Source: Chryseobacterium taiwanense (GTDB lineage Bacteria; Bacteroidota; Bacteroidia; Flavobacteriales; Weeksellaceae). Taken from it: DNA of 64,000 nucleotides. The DNA is taken from assembly GCF_000813825.1 (NCBI RefSeq), contig NZ_JWTA01000001.1, forward strand, positions 124,001 to 188,000, in the 5' to 3' direction. Made by a program: the position numbers and the translations under genes. Positions 8,683-17,394 of this stretch are shown here, piece by piece. How positions within the stretch are numbered: position 1 is the stretch's first letter; each line of letters begins with the position of its first letter. The notes below the pieces were generated by a model. It was given only the letters and a program-made list of their open reading frames with translations. It searched no databases and was not told where the DNA came from.

Positions 8683-9627
8683 CTAATATCGGAAAATATC
8701 AGTGAATTTAAGATCCAAATACTGATGTTTAACGCATTGTAAAATATATTTTTTTCTATTCAGGAAATTTAAATTCTTTAAATAAGAATTCCTTTGTTTT
8801 AAAAACTTGGAATATAAATCTGTTTTTTTTATATCTTCCTTAGGAAAAAGTTTTTGTGCTGCTTGTAAAGAAAAAAGATAGGGCCACACCATTTCGTTGA
8901 AATCTTTTTTTGCTGGACTAATTGTATCTGATTTAGAGGTTTTCATTTTCTGTTCACGCAAACCACAAACCTGATCTTCATGTTGGCGGTAGAATGAAAG
9001 CGTTTTCGGGATAAACCCGATTTTATTTTTAAAGCTCAGTTTTTGAGCAATTTCGTAATCGTGAGCTAGCGTGAAGTTTTTTAAATCATATTCTTTTAAT
9101 GCCGTTTTTCTGACTGCAAGGGCGCATCCCAGAATAAAACTTCCCTGTATCTCCACTTTTATAAAAAGCTCTTCATTTTTTATTGCATCAATGATATCTT
9201 GATATTGAATATGTTTCCAGTTAAGATAAGAATGTTCTAAAATAGTTTCATCATCATTCACCAAAATCAAATCATTAAAAACGGCGTCTTTATTGGGATT
9301 GTTTTTGAAGAAATTGAGTGTTTCTTCAAGCTTCTCAGCTTTCCAGATGTCATCCTGATCACTGGTCACAATAATATCCTGTGAGCACAGATAAATAGAT
9401 TGTTCAAAATTTTTAAAATACCCGAGATTGGTTTTGTTGACATGAATTTTAAAAATATCCGGATATTGCTCTTTATAAGTTCGTAATATTTCCAGGGTTT
9501 TATCTGTGGAGCCATCATCACACACAACAATTTCTGTAGGCTGTACAGTTTGCTGTATGATGGTATCTAATTGTTCGGCAAGATATTTTTCGCCGTTATA
9601 AGTACAGATGGCTACTGAAATATTCAT
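8683..9627 (-). CDS. Family 2 glycosyltransferase
   Basis: This 314-residue protein starts MNISVAICTYNGEKYLAEQLDTI, with VCDDGSTDKTLEIL and the DQDDIWKAEKL block often seen in WfgS/WcaA-like and rhamnosyl-type GT2 proteins. FILGCALAVRK and LAHDYEIAQKLS further match that subfamily. It is predicted to be a cytoplasmic enzyme extending a lipid-linked saccharide. It lies four bases after the stop of the upstream glycosyltransferase, so translation is probably coupled. The sugar is unknown. Confidence 0.9.
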   Translation of the reverse strand: MNISVAICTYNGEKYLAEQLDTIIQQTVQPTEIVVCDDGSTDKTLEILRTYKEQYPDIFKIHVNKTNLGYFKNFEQSIYLCSQDIIVTSDQDDIWKAEKLEETLNFFKNNPNKDAVFNDLILVNDDETILEHSYLNWKHIQYQDIIDAIKNEELFIKVEIQGSFILGCALAVRKTALKEYDLKNFTLAHDYEIAQKLSFKNKIGFIPKTLSFYRQHEDQVCGLREQKMKTSKSDTISPAKKDFNEMVWPYLFSLQAAQKLFPKEDIKKTDLYSKFLKQRNSYLKNLNFLNRKKYILQCVKHQYLDLKFTDIFRY

Positions 9628-9631
9628 GAGT

Positions 9632-10450
9632 TTATTTTCCGAAAAAATTTAAAATACGATTCATCAAAACATTTCTTTTACTGTTTACTAAATTTTTGAG
9701 ATGTTGATTTTCTCTTTTTAGCTTTTGATTTTCGTGATAATATTCTTTAAGAGAATTCAGGTTCTTATAAAATACTTCAGGATGTTTATGGTAAATATAA
9801 TCCCGAAGAGAAGCATCATTTTTTTGCATAGCATCTACGTTTCTTGATTCCGGTTTGATTCGGTAAAAGAAACAGATTTCATTGAGATGTTTTACTTTCA
9901 ACTGATTTTTATCTGCTGAAAGATGGATCCAAAATTCCCAATCTTCATAACCTCCTTTCATTGCAGTATCGTAACCTCCAATTTTTTTCCAGTCACTTTT
10001 CTTAAAAAAAGCAGAACAAAATATTTGATTTTCCATCAAAAAGGATGGGTAATCGAATGGTTCGGAAGCAAAAATGCCACTTTTTTCACCAAAGTATTCT
10101 CCGATAGAATAAATGATATCAACATTATTTTGGAATTCTTTTGAGGCAAGCTCTAAATATTTTGAACCTATTTTGTCATCTCCATCCAAAGGTAAAATCC
10201 ATTCTCCGGATGCTTTTTCAATGCCTAAGTTTCTTGCTGAAGATACTCCTTCGTTTATCTTTTTTAAATATTGAAAACGAGAATCTTTTTCGATCCATTT
10301 TTTTACTACATCTTCAGTGTGATCCAATGAACCGTCATCCACAATAATACATTCCCAATCTGTATACGTTTGATCTGAGACAGATTGCAGACATTCATCC
10401 AAATATTGATCTTGGTTGTAGCAAGGAATTATGACTGAAATAATTGGCAT
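9632..10450 (-). CDS. Family 2 glycosyltransferase with C-terminal coiled coil
   Basis: This 272-residue protein has ISVIIPCYNQDQYLDECLQSV, VDDGSLDHT, the acceptor loop GVSSARNLGIEKA and ILPLDGDDKIGSKYL as the metal site; GGYEDWEFWIHLS is a common GT2 C-subdomain motif. The last 50 residues are highly charged and helical (ENQKLKRENQHLKNLV), which looks like a coiled coil for self-association or docking with other enzymes of the locus. It follows the gene at 10500-11402 after a 49-base gap. Specificity is unknown. Confidence 0.9.
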   Translation of the reverse strand: MPIISVIIPCYNQDQYLDECLQSVSDQTYTDWECIIVDDGSLDHTEDVVKKWIEKDSRFQYLKKINEGVSSARNLGIEKASGEWILPLDGDDKIGSKYLELASKEFQNNVDIIYSIGEYFGEKSGIFASEPFDYPSFLMENQIFCSAFFKKSDWKKIGGYDTAMKGGYEDWEFWIHLSADKNQLKVKHLNEICFFYRIKPESRNVDAMQKNDASLRDYIYHKHPEVFYKNLNSLKEYYHENQKLKRENQHLKNLVNSKRNVLMNRILNFFGK

Positions 10451-10499
10451 ATTGTGTTTATGTTATCAAATATAATAAATGTAGAATTAGTTAAGATAA

Positions 10500-11402
10500 T
10501 TATTGAGCTTTTTTATTAATGTAATAAACTTTTCGGGCTGCTTTTAAAAATTGCTTTATTTGAAATTTTTTTAAATAATAAAATGCAACTTTTATATTAA
10601 CTTTTGAGTTTTCATAATAACTCGTACTAAGATAATTTTCAATTGTTTCCTCTACAAAACGATCAGGAAGTTTGTCACTAAATTGACAACTTATTCTTTC
10701 CTGTAATTGATGAATAGCTTGCTTTTTTAGTTTTTCATATTGGTCAGAACCTGAAATACTTTCTGCAGAAATCCTTACACTTACCAATAATTTTGGAATG
10801 TATTGAATATAACCGTTTTTAGAAAAGTCTAAAAGAGATAAATCGTCAGTTCCCCAAGCCAAAGGTAATTTTACAAATTTTTGTTTTTTTACAATTTTAG
10901 TTTGATAAATATTTTCTGAAAGGCTGCTGCGAATTTCTACTTTATATTTTTTTATAAAAATTTCGGCTGCGGATACTTTATCGAAGTTATAAATGTGGGA
11001 TTCCAGATGATTGTTATTTTCATCAATCCATTGTTGACCGCACTTTATAAGAGTAATACCGTTTTTTTGTACAGCGGGCAAAATCTTATAAAATTCTTCT
11101 ACAAAATCTGGAGAAATACAGTCGTCATCACCTAAAATCTGAACCCATTCTTCCTGTACATTTTCAAGAATTCTTTCCCATTGCAAAGCTAAATTCTGAC
11201 CACCAATATTACTTTTGTATTCAAAATAATGATAGTTATTTTTTTCAAAATACTTATCAATAATTGGAAGTGGATTATTAGGACTTGCATCGTTACCAAT
11301 ATACAGGGTGAAGTTTTGATTGGTTTGCGCCGCCACAGATTTCAAGGTTTCTTCAAAGAAATCTATTTTGTAATAAGGAATGATGATCGCAAGTTGATTC
11401 AT
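10500..11402 (-). CDS. Family 2 glycosyltransferase
   Basis: This 300-residue protein has LAIIIPYYKIDFFEETLKSVAAQT, GNDASPNNPLP, NIGGQNLALQWERIL and WVQILGDDDCISPDFV, where the GDDD run takes the place of the usual DxD. The C-terminus is basic and lacks an obvious membrane span. The gaps on both sides (87 bases upstream, 49 downstream) are larger than elsewhere in the locus and are AT-rich with no terminator that I can see. Donor and acceptor are unknown. Confidence 0.88.
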   Translation of the reverse strand: MNQLAIIIPYYKIDFFEETLKSVAAQTNQNFTLYIGNDASPNNPLPIIDKYFEKNNYHYFEYKSNIGGQNLALQWERILENVQEEWVQILGDDDCISPDFVEEFYKILPAVQKNGITLIKCGQQWIDENNNHLESHIYNFDKVSAAEIFIKKYKVEIRSSLSENIYQTKIVKKQKFVKLPLAWGTDDLSLLDFSKNGYIQYIPKLLVSVRISAESISGSDQYEKLKKQAIHQLQERISCQFSDKLPDRFVEETIENYLSTSYYENSKVNIKVAFYYLKKFQIKQFLKAARKVYYINKKAQ

Positions 11403-11489
11403 TAAAATATATACAATAAGGAGTAAACTTTTGTGAGGAGTTATTTCTTCACTTAATATTACAAAAAAATATTAAATAATGGGTTAATT

Positions 11490-12344
11490 CTATCCTTTGT
11501 AAAAAGCTTTAGGATATCGAATGATGATTTTAAAAAACTTCAATATTTCAGAATACTTGTTTTTAGAAAGATTAAAAGGGAGAAAACGAAAAACCAGAAA
11601 TATATTTTTAATATTAGCCGTGTAATAAGTGTAAAACTGATGTAAAAACTTTATATATAATTCGCCTTCTAATTGAATGTCTTTAGAGGAATTATAATTA
11701 CTTCCAACAAATTTCCTGACAAGAATGTTGTTGTCAAACCATGTTTTATCAGGATTTCCTATCGAAAAATGTTCAAGTAAAATATCCGGAACAAAATAGT
11801 TTGTATATTTTTTACTAACTCTTAAACTAAAATCAGAATCATAACCATGAAAGCCTTTGAGTGATGTGCTGAATTTAAACTCATCAAATACTTTTTTGGT
11901 TACAGCCAGAAATACACCATCAACTGCAAAAATTTTGGTTTTTTGATGATGGTTTATCTGTTCATGAATAATTGTGTTATCAATATCTCTTTGAATGATA
12001 TTTAAATGATTGTATCTATTATCAGGAAGATGCCAACCTGAAGGTGTTTTCGGAACATAAGAAGAACCTGCTAGACCAATAACACCTATATCTTTCGGTG
12101 ATAAATGATGGAGTAGTGTTTGTCCCCAATTTTCTGTATGAAATTTTACGTCTTCATGAAGAAAAAGAAAATTGTTATAAATGGCTTTTGCTGCTCCTTT
12201 ATTATAGGCTTCACATATTCCCATTATTCCAGGATTATTGATAGAAATAATTTCATAGTCTATATTACCAATCGTTTCTGCAATATTTTGAGTAAGTTGC
12301 TGAAGTAAATTGGGTTTATAGGTAGAAATTATTATTGAAAGCAT
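11490..12344 (-). CDS. Glycosyltransferase of the StrF/GT2_5 type
   Basis: This 284-residue protein lacks the usual DxD run but has LSIIISTYKPNLL at the N-terminus and IISINNPGIMGICEAYNKGA. It also has FLFLHEDVKFH, IGLAGSS, FAVDGVFLAVTKK, GFHGYDSDFSLRVS and LEHFSIG. Together these fit the Glyco_tranf_2_5 (StrF-like) group, whose acidic motif is HEDV. It starts one base after the FkbM methyltransferase gene, so the two are almost certainly co-translated. It probably acts at the cytoplasmic membrane. The function within the pathway is not known. Confidence 0.82.
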   Translation of the reverse strand: MLSIIISTYKPNLLQQLTQNIAETIGNIDYEIISINNPGIMGICEAYNKGAAKAIYNNFLFLHEDVKFHTENWGQTLLHHLSPKDIGVIGLAGSSYVPKTPSGWHLPDNRYNHLNIIQRDIDNTIIHEQINHHQKTKIFAVDGVFLAVTKKVFDEFKFSTSLKGFHGYDSDFSLRVSKKYTNYFVPDILLEHFSIGNPDKTWFDNNILVRKFVGSNYNSSKDIQLEGELYIKFLHQFYTYYTANIKNIFLVFRFLPFNLSKNKYSEILKFFKIIIRYPKAFYKG

Positions 12345-12345
12345 T

Positions 12346-13182
12346 TTATTTTTTTCTATAACAAAATATATTTAGCTGCTGGTTGAAGGCTTTTGGCTTT
12401 TCATTACAGAAAGGATGGATAATAGTCTCCCCTGCAACTCGAATATAATATTCAAATCCTTTCGACTTTAACAGGTTAAGGATTTCGCCTAAATTCTGTT
12501 CTTCATCTAATATGCCATGATATTCTAAGAAAAGGTTTTTTACATTTGTTAGAGAATCGGCAATGTCAAATATTAATGTATTTTCAGCGCCTTCAATATC
12601 AATTTTTAGAAAATCTACGGGTTGCTGCAAAAATTTTTTCAGGTCTACCGCTTTCACGGTGATAACCTGATTCTTTTTTGCAAAATCAGTCACGCAAGAT
12701 CCTGCTAAACCTCCTTCAGAATAAAACTGAAGATCTTCGTCTTTTATCCAAACAGCTTCTTGTCTTATCTCAGTAGACGGATGTTGAAAGGTATTGATGT
12801 TCTTTTCAAGTATGTTGAAAATGTTTTCGTCGGGTTCAAAAGCGAGAATCTTAGCTTTCGGGTATTTTCTCTGGAAATATAGTAAGCTTACTCCAATGTT
12901 CGCACCACAATCTATAATGTAAGGACTGTCATTATCATTCTCAAACAAATAAATATCCTCGCCAAAGATTTCTTCTAAAGAATGTAAAAGAGACGGACCG
13001 TGAGAAAAGGCGAAGTCTAAACCAAAAACTTGTGCAGTTTCCTGTTGAAAAGTAGTAGATTCTGTCAGTCGCTTTTTTTCTTTAGGACTAATGCCAATTT
13101 TAGGACTGGGTACATCCTGAACGTTTTCAAAGTACCTTTCTCTCTTATATATTTCGAGCAGTTTTTTTATTTTTTGTATCAT
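12346..13182 (-). CDS. FkbM family methyltransferase
   Basis: This is a 278-residue SAM-dependent methyltransferase. YIIDCGANIGVSLLYFQRKYPKAKILAFEPDE is the SAM-binding strand-loop, and FLKIDIEGAENTLI is the hallmark FkbM motif. I choose the ATG at 13182 because it overlaps the stop codon of the upstream ABC ATPase as TAATG, a coupled arrangement. A TTG three codons earlier is possible. FkbM proteins O-methylate sugars or other small molecules, and in polysaccharide loci they often methylate a terminal residue. Its place next to Wzt fits the known use of methylation as an export or chain-termination signal, which is an inference here. Confidence 0.87.
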   Translation of the reverse strand: MIQKIKKLLEIYKRERYFENVQDVPSPKIGISPKEKKRLTESTTFQQETAQVFGLDFAFSHGPSLLHSLEEIFGEDIYLFENDNDSPYIIDCGANIGVSLLYFQRKYPKAKILAFEPDENIFNILEKNINTFQHPSTEIRQEAVWIKDEDLQFYSEGGLAGSCVTDFAKKNQVITVKAVDLKKFLQQPVDFLKIDIEGAENTLIFDIADSLTNVKNLFLEYHGILDEEQNLGEILNLLKSKGFEYYIRVAGETIIHPFCNEKPKAFNQQLNIFCYRKK

Positions 13183-14408
13183 TATTCCCAATGGTATTTT
13201 CCGAAAACGGCTCCATAGTCGTAATCGCCATGTTTAGAAAGGTATGAACCGGTATCTATTACAACAAATTTACAAACATCTTCTACCATATCCAGTTGCT
13301 GTATTTTAGGTTGATTAATAAAAGCGTGGATCGAATATTTTCCTCTGGCCAATAAATTAGGCTCTAAGGTTAAGATCATTTCTTCACTCACAAAATCTCT
13401 TTCACAGGAAAAAATTCGTCGCTTTCTTGCATCTAAAATAGTAACGAAAAAACTTGCGTTTTCAATTTTCTGGTTGATTCCTATGGTGAATCTGAAATTG
13501 ATAGGTTCATCATAAGTATATTCTTTGGAAACTGTGCCATTACTTTTAAAAACGTCTATTTGTTTAATAAACATGTTTTTATGGCTGGTTTCTCCTTGGT
13601 TGGTATATGTGATGTCTTCGTTTTCAGCATTAAGGTAGGTTCCAATGGTGTCTATAGCAGTACCTATACGCTCTACTTTTCCTTTATTTAATAAAATTCC
13701 GGTGTTACATATCTGAGCAACAGAGTTTAGATCGTGGCTTACAAATAATACCGTTCTTCCTTCTCCTTTGCTGACATCTCCCATTTTTCCAAGACATTTC
13801 TTTTGGAATTCTGCGTCACCAACAGCCAGCACTTCATCTACAATAAGGATTTCTGATTCTAAATGGGCTGCAACGGCAAATGCTAATCGAACATACATTC
13901 CTGATGAGTATCTTTTCACAGGAGTATCAATGTATCTTTCTACGCCTGAAAAATCTACAATTTCATCAAATTTTCTTGTGATTTCTTTGCGGGTCATTCC
14001 TAAGATAGCTCCGTTTAAAAAAACATTTTCGCGGCCAGTCATTTCAGGGTGAAAGCCTGTTCCTACTTCCAATAGGGATGCAATTCTTCCGTTGGTGTAT
14101 ATTTTCCCGGTAGTAGGTTTGGTTACTTTGCTTAAGAGTTTTAAGAGGGTCGATTTTCCGGCTCCATTTCTTCCGATAATTCCTACAGCATCACCTTGTT
14201 CTATCTCGAAATTGATGTCGCGTAAAGACCAAACATAATCGGAATTTCCTTTTGTTGCTCTGTCATTGGCTTCACCGATTTTTAAATACGGATCTTCCAT
14301 ACCTCTTATTTTGTACCAAAATCGGTTGAGATCATGAGAGAGCGTTCCGGTTCCTACTTGGCCGAGACGGTATTGCTTTGATATGTTTTCTGCTTTTAAA
14401 GCTAGCAT
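13182..14408 (-). CDS. wzt: Polysaccharide ABC transporter ATPase, Wzt type with C-terminal carbohydrate-binding domain
   Basis: This 408-residue ATPase has Walker A GRNGAGKST at about residues 79-87, signature YSSGM at 168-172, Walker B ILIVDEVLAVGD at 187-198 and the switch His in FVSHDL. The family usually ends near 250 residues. Here about 150 extra residues (from TYTNQGE onwards) form a beta-rich domain like that of Wzt proteins, which recognises the non-reducing end of the glycan before export. With the permease 35 bases upstream it forms the inner-membrane exporter. The presence of this domain suggests an export route gated by chain-end modification, possibly by the adjacent FkbM methyltransferase. 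Confidence 0.92.
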   Translation of the reverse strand: MLALKAENISKQYRLGQVGTGTLSHDLNRFWYKIRGMEDPYLKIGEANDRATKGNSDYVWSLRDINFEIEQGDAVGIIGRNGAGKSTLLKLLSKVTKPTTGKIYTNGRIASLLEVGTGFHPEMTGRENVFLNGAILGMTRKEITRKFDEIVDFSGVERYIDTPVKRYSSGMYVRLAFAVAAHLESEILIVDEVLAVGDAEFQKKCLGKMGDVSKGEGRTVLFVSHDLNSVAQICNTGILLNKGKVERIGTAIDTIGTYLNAENEDITYTNQGETSHKNMFIKQIDVFKSNGTVSKEYTYDEPINFRFTIGINQKIENASFFVTILDARKRRIFSCERDFVSEEMILTLEPNLLARGKYSIHAFINQPKIQQLDMVEDVCKFVVIDTGSYLSKHGDYDYGAVFGKYHWE

Positions 14409-14443
14409 CTAATTAACTTCTATAATATTAAATTTTAAATACC

Positions 14444-15292
14444 TTATACGGTATCCATAAATGTTTTTTCAACTTTATTAAAGATGATAAGACCTATCAT
14501 AAAGATAATGAAAATTATAATTGTACTGATTCCTAACATTAGCGGAGAAAAATCTCCAACCCCAAGCCAGGAATATTTGAAACATTCGAAAATGCCTGTA
14601 AGAGGATTGTAATAGGATACTTTTTTAAATACTCCGGTGAGTGCTGAAGCTGGATAAATGACGGGTGTTGCATACATATATAAACTCACGCCAAATCCTA
14701 AAATCATATTGAGGTCTTTGTATTTCGTGGTAAGAGATGAAAATATCATTCCGGTTCCTAAGGCAAACACGGCCATTAAGAGAATCAAAAAAGGAGTAAT
14801 TAAAATCCACCACCAGTTAGGATGTATTTCTCCCTTCGATAAATAATAAATCCATACGATTACAAACAGAAGCATTTGTACTCCGAATCGCATAAGGTTT
14901 GAAATAACAATGGAAATAGGGGTCACAAGTCTCGGGAAATATACTTTTCCAAAAATGGCAGCATTTCCTGAAAATGTATATGATGTTCCTGTTAATGCAG
15001 AAGAAAAATAGTTCCAAAGAGTTACTCCAGCTAAGTAAAATAAAAGTTTTGGAGCTCCATCCGTTGGCAGATTGGCAATTTTTCCAAAAACGATCAGATA
15101 CACTATCGTTGTTAAGATAGGATTGATAAAAAACCAAATAGGACCTAATATTGTTTGTTTAAAGCCTGATACAAAATCTCTCTTTACAAACATATATACA
15201 AGATCTTTATATCTCCAGACTTCTTTTAATTTTAAGTCAAATAAAGAGTGTTTGTCTTCTATTGTTTCTGTCCACTTTTGTGGTTGATCCAT
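14444..15292 (-). CDS. wzm: Polysaccharide ABC transporter permease, Wzm type
   Basis: This 282-residue integral membrane protein belongs to the ABC-2 exporter family. FVKRDFVSGFKQTILGPIWFFINPILTTIVYLIVFGKIA at the N-terminus is a close fit to Wzm/KpsM-like permeases. About six hydrophobic spans follow, including the re-entrant-like YMYATPVIYPASAL segment. It forms the channel for lipid-linked polysaccharide through the inner membrane together with the ATPase downstream. It is the first gene after the rfbA terminator, so it needs its own promoter or readthrough. I found no clear TAnnTTTG element in the 80 bases before it. Confidence 0.92.
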   Translation of the reverse strand: MDQPQKWTETIEDKHSLFDLKLKEVWRYKDLVYMFVKRDFVSGFKQTILGPIWFFINPILTTIVYLIVFGKIANLPTDGAPKLLFYLAGVTLWNYFSSALTGTSYTFSGNAAIFGKVYFPRLVTPISIVISNLMRFGVQMLLFVIVWIYYLSKGEIHPNWWWILITPFLILLMAVFALGTGMIFSSLTTKYKDLNMILGFGVSLYMYATPVIYPASALTGVFKKVSYYNPLTGIFECFKYSWLGVGDFSPLMLGISTIIIFIIFMIGLIIFNKVEKTFMDTV

Positions 15293-15372
15293 TCGTGTTT
15301 TTTTTAATTACTTAAATACTTTTCATTTTTAATAAAAAAGTCTCAACTAAGGTATTAATATTTGTTGGGATA

Positions 15373-15405
15373 ACAAAAAAACTATCAACGAATAGTTGAT
15401 AGTTT
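15373..15405 (-). terminator. Rho-independent terminator after rfbA
   Basis: Read on the minus strand, an 11-bp perfect stem (AAACTATCAAC / GTTGATAGTTT) with a 5-base loop is followed by a run of T. It lies 24 bases after the rfbA stop and before wzm. It would separate the ugd-rfbA block from the exporter and glycosyltransferase block, or act as a partial attenuator within one long locus. Confidence 0.8.
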
Positions 15406-15428
15406 AACAATATTTTAAAATTTTGATT

Positions 15429-16292
15429 TTACTTTTTTATTAAGTTTTTCAGATATTCACCATATCCGCTTTTGCCATATTTAACTGCGGTTTCAAGAAG
15501 CTTTTCTTCATTGATGAATTTATTTCTCCATGCAATTTCTTCAATGCATCCGATTTTGAAACCTTGTCTTTTCTCAATAACACTTACAAATTCCGAAGCA
15601 TCATGAAGAGAATCGAAAGTTCCGGTATCCAGCCATGCTGTTCCTCTGTCAAGAACGCCTACTTCCAGTTTTCCTTTTTGAAGATAAACATTATTGATAT
15701 CCGTAATTTCTAATTCGCCTCTGTGTGATGGCTGAATATTTTTAGCAATTTCCACAACTTCATTATCATAAAAGTAAAGTCCGGGAACTGCATAATTGGA
15801 TTTTGGTTGTAAAGGCTTTTCTTCAATAGAAACCGCTTTGAAATCTTCATCAAAATCTACAACACCATATCTTTCAGGATCTGAAACATGATAGGCAAAA
15901 ACAACACCCCCATCAGGATTGGTCTTGTTTTTTAATAAGGTGCCCATTTCTGATCCGTAAAAAATGTTATCCCCTAAAACAAGTGCAGCAGGATCGTTTC
16001 CAATGAATTGATCTCCTAAAATAAAAGCCTGCGCTAATCCGTCCGGACTTGGCTGAACCACATATTCTATATTACACCCGATCTGAGAACCGTCTCCTAA
16101 AAGCTTGATAAATCCAGCCTGATCATGGGGAGTTGTGATAATCAAAATGTCTTTAATTCCCGCCAGAAGTAATGTTGATAACGGATAATAGATCATTGGT
16201 TTATCATAAACCGGCATCAATTGTTTACTTACGGCAATAGTAAGAGGGTATAATCTCGTTCCTGAGCCACCAGCTAAAATAATTCCTTTCAT
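15429..16292 (-). CDS. rfbA: Glucose-1-phosphate thymidylyltransferase RfbA/RmlA
   Basis: This 287-residue enzyme begins [18 protein letters not shown], the nucleotidyltransferase signature. [28 protein letters not shown], and [19 protein letters not shown] are strongly conserved in RmlA. It makes dTDP-glucose from glucose-1-phosphate and dTTP. It lies 22 bases downstream of rfbB, its pathway successor. The length is normal. rfbC and rfbD, required for dTDP-rhamnose, are not in this window, so the final dTDP-sugar is uncertain. Confidence 0.96.
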   Translation of the reverse strand: MKGIILAGGSGTRLYPLTIAVSKQLMPVYDKPMIYYPLSTLLLAGIKDILIITTPHDQAGFIKLLGDGSQIGCNIEYVVQPSPDGLAQAFILGDQFIGNDPAALVLGDNIFYGSEMGTLLKNKTNPDGGVVFAYHVSDPERYGVVDFDEDFKAVSIEEKPLQPKSNYAVPGLYFYDNEVVEIAKNIQPSHRGELEITDINNVYLQKGKLEVGVLDRGTAWLDTGTFDSLHDASEFVSVIEKRQGFKIGCIEEIAWRNKFINEEKLLETAVKYGKSGYGEYLKNLIKK

Positions 16293-16314
16293 CTAACGTA
16301 TTGTGATTTTGAAT

Positions 16315-17394
16315 TTAATTATATTGTTTTTCGTAGTAGTTTTGGTAATCTCCATTGGTTACATTCTCCAACCATTCCTGATTTTCTAAGAACCAGTCAA
16401 TTGTTTTTCCTAATCCTTCTTCAAAAGTTACAGACGGCTTCCAACCCAAATCTTTGTTCAGTTTCGTGGCATCAATAGCATAGCGCTTATCGTGTCCTGG
16501 TCTGTCTTTTACATAAGTAATTAGTTTTTCAGAGTATCCTGAAGGTTTTCCTAGTTTTTCATCCATCTGCTTGATAAGCTCTTTTACCAAATCAATATTT
16601 TGCCATTCGTTGAAACCTCCGATGTTGTAAGTTTCTCCGGTTTTCGCCTCATTAAAAATCTGATGAATAGCTTTAGCGTGGTCAATGACAAATAGCCAGT
16701 CTCTTGTATATTTTCCGTCTCCGTAAATTGGAAGAGGTTTTTCATTGATGATATTCGAAATACAAAGAGGAATCAGCTTTTCAGGAAAATGATTCGGACC
16801 GTAATTATTAGAACAGTTAGAAACAATAAATGGCATACCATAAGTATTTCCATAGGCTCTTACCAAATGATCTGAAGCTGCTTTGGATGCAGAATAAGGA
16901 GATTGAGGGTCATAAGACGTAGTTTCTAAGAAAAAACCTGTTTCTCCTAAGCTTCCGTATACTTCATCTGTTGAAACATGATAAAAAAGGTTCGTTCTTT
17001 TTTCGTTTGGAAATCTTCCATGAGTGTGCTCATCGTTCAATGTCCAGAATTCTTTACAAAGATTCAACAAATTGGCTGTTCCGTTTACATTTGTATTAAT
17101 GAACGCCATTGGATCTGTGATGCTTCTGTCTACATGACTTTCAGCAGCTAAATGAACCACGGCGTCAGGATTATATTTTTCAAAGATTGCTCTTAGTTCT
17201 TCAGGCTTTGTGATGTCTGCTTTTTCGAAAACATAATTAGGTTCGTTCTCGATATCTTTCAGGTTTTCAAGATTTCCTGCATAGGTAAGAGCATCAAGAT
17301 TAATAATCGTAGTTTCAGGATTATTCTTTACGAATTCTCTTACAACATGAGAGCCAATGAATCCGGCACCGCCGGTAATAATGATATTTTTCAT
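16315..17394 (-). CDS. rfbB: dTDP-glucose 4,6-dehydratase RfbB/RmlB
   Basis: This 359-residue extended SDR begins MKNIIITGGAGFIGSHVVREF. I choose the ATG at 17394 because the glycine motif follows it directly and because the start overlaps the stop of the upstream gene as ATGA. A longer open frame to 17553 lies wholly inside that gene. HLAAESHVDRSI, the active-site STDEVYG and YSASKAASDHLVRAY are all present, as is NCSNNYGP. It converts dTDP-glucose to dTDP-4-keto-6-deoxyglucose in the cytoplasm, supplying deoxysugars to the polysaccharide. Confidence 0.96.
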   Translation of the reverse strand: MKNIIITGGAGFIGSHVVREFVKNNPETTIINLDALTYAGNLENLKDIENEPNYVFEKADITKPEELRAIFEKYNPDAVVHLAAESHVDRSITDPMAFINTNVNGTANLLNLCKEFWTLNDEHTHGRFPNEKRTNLFYHVSTDEVYGSLGETGFFLETTSYDPQSPYSASKAASDHLVRAYGNTYGMPFIVSNCSNNYGPNHFPEKLIPLCISNIINEKPLPIYGDGKYTRDWLFVIDHAKAIHQIFNEAKTGETYNIGGFNEWQNIDLVKELIKQMDEKLGKPSGYSEKLITYVKDRPGHDKRYAIDATKLNKDLGWKPSVTFEEGLGKTIDWFLENQEWLENVTNGDYQNYYEKQYN

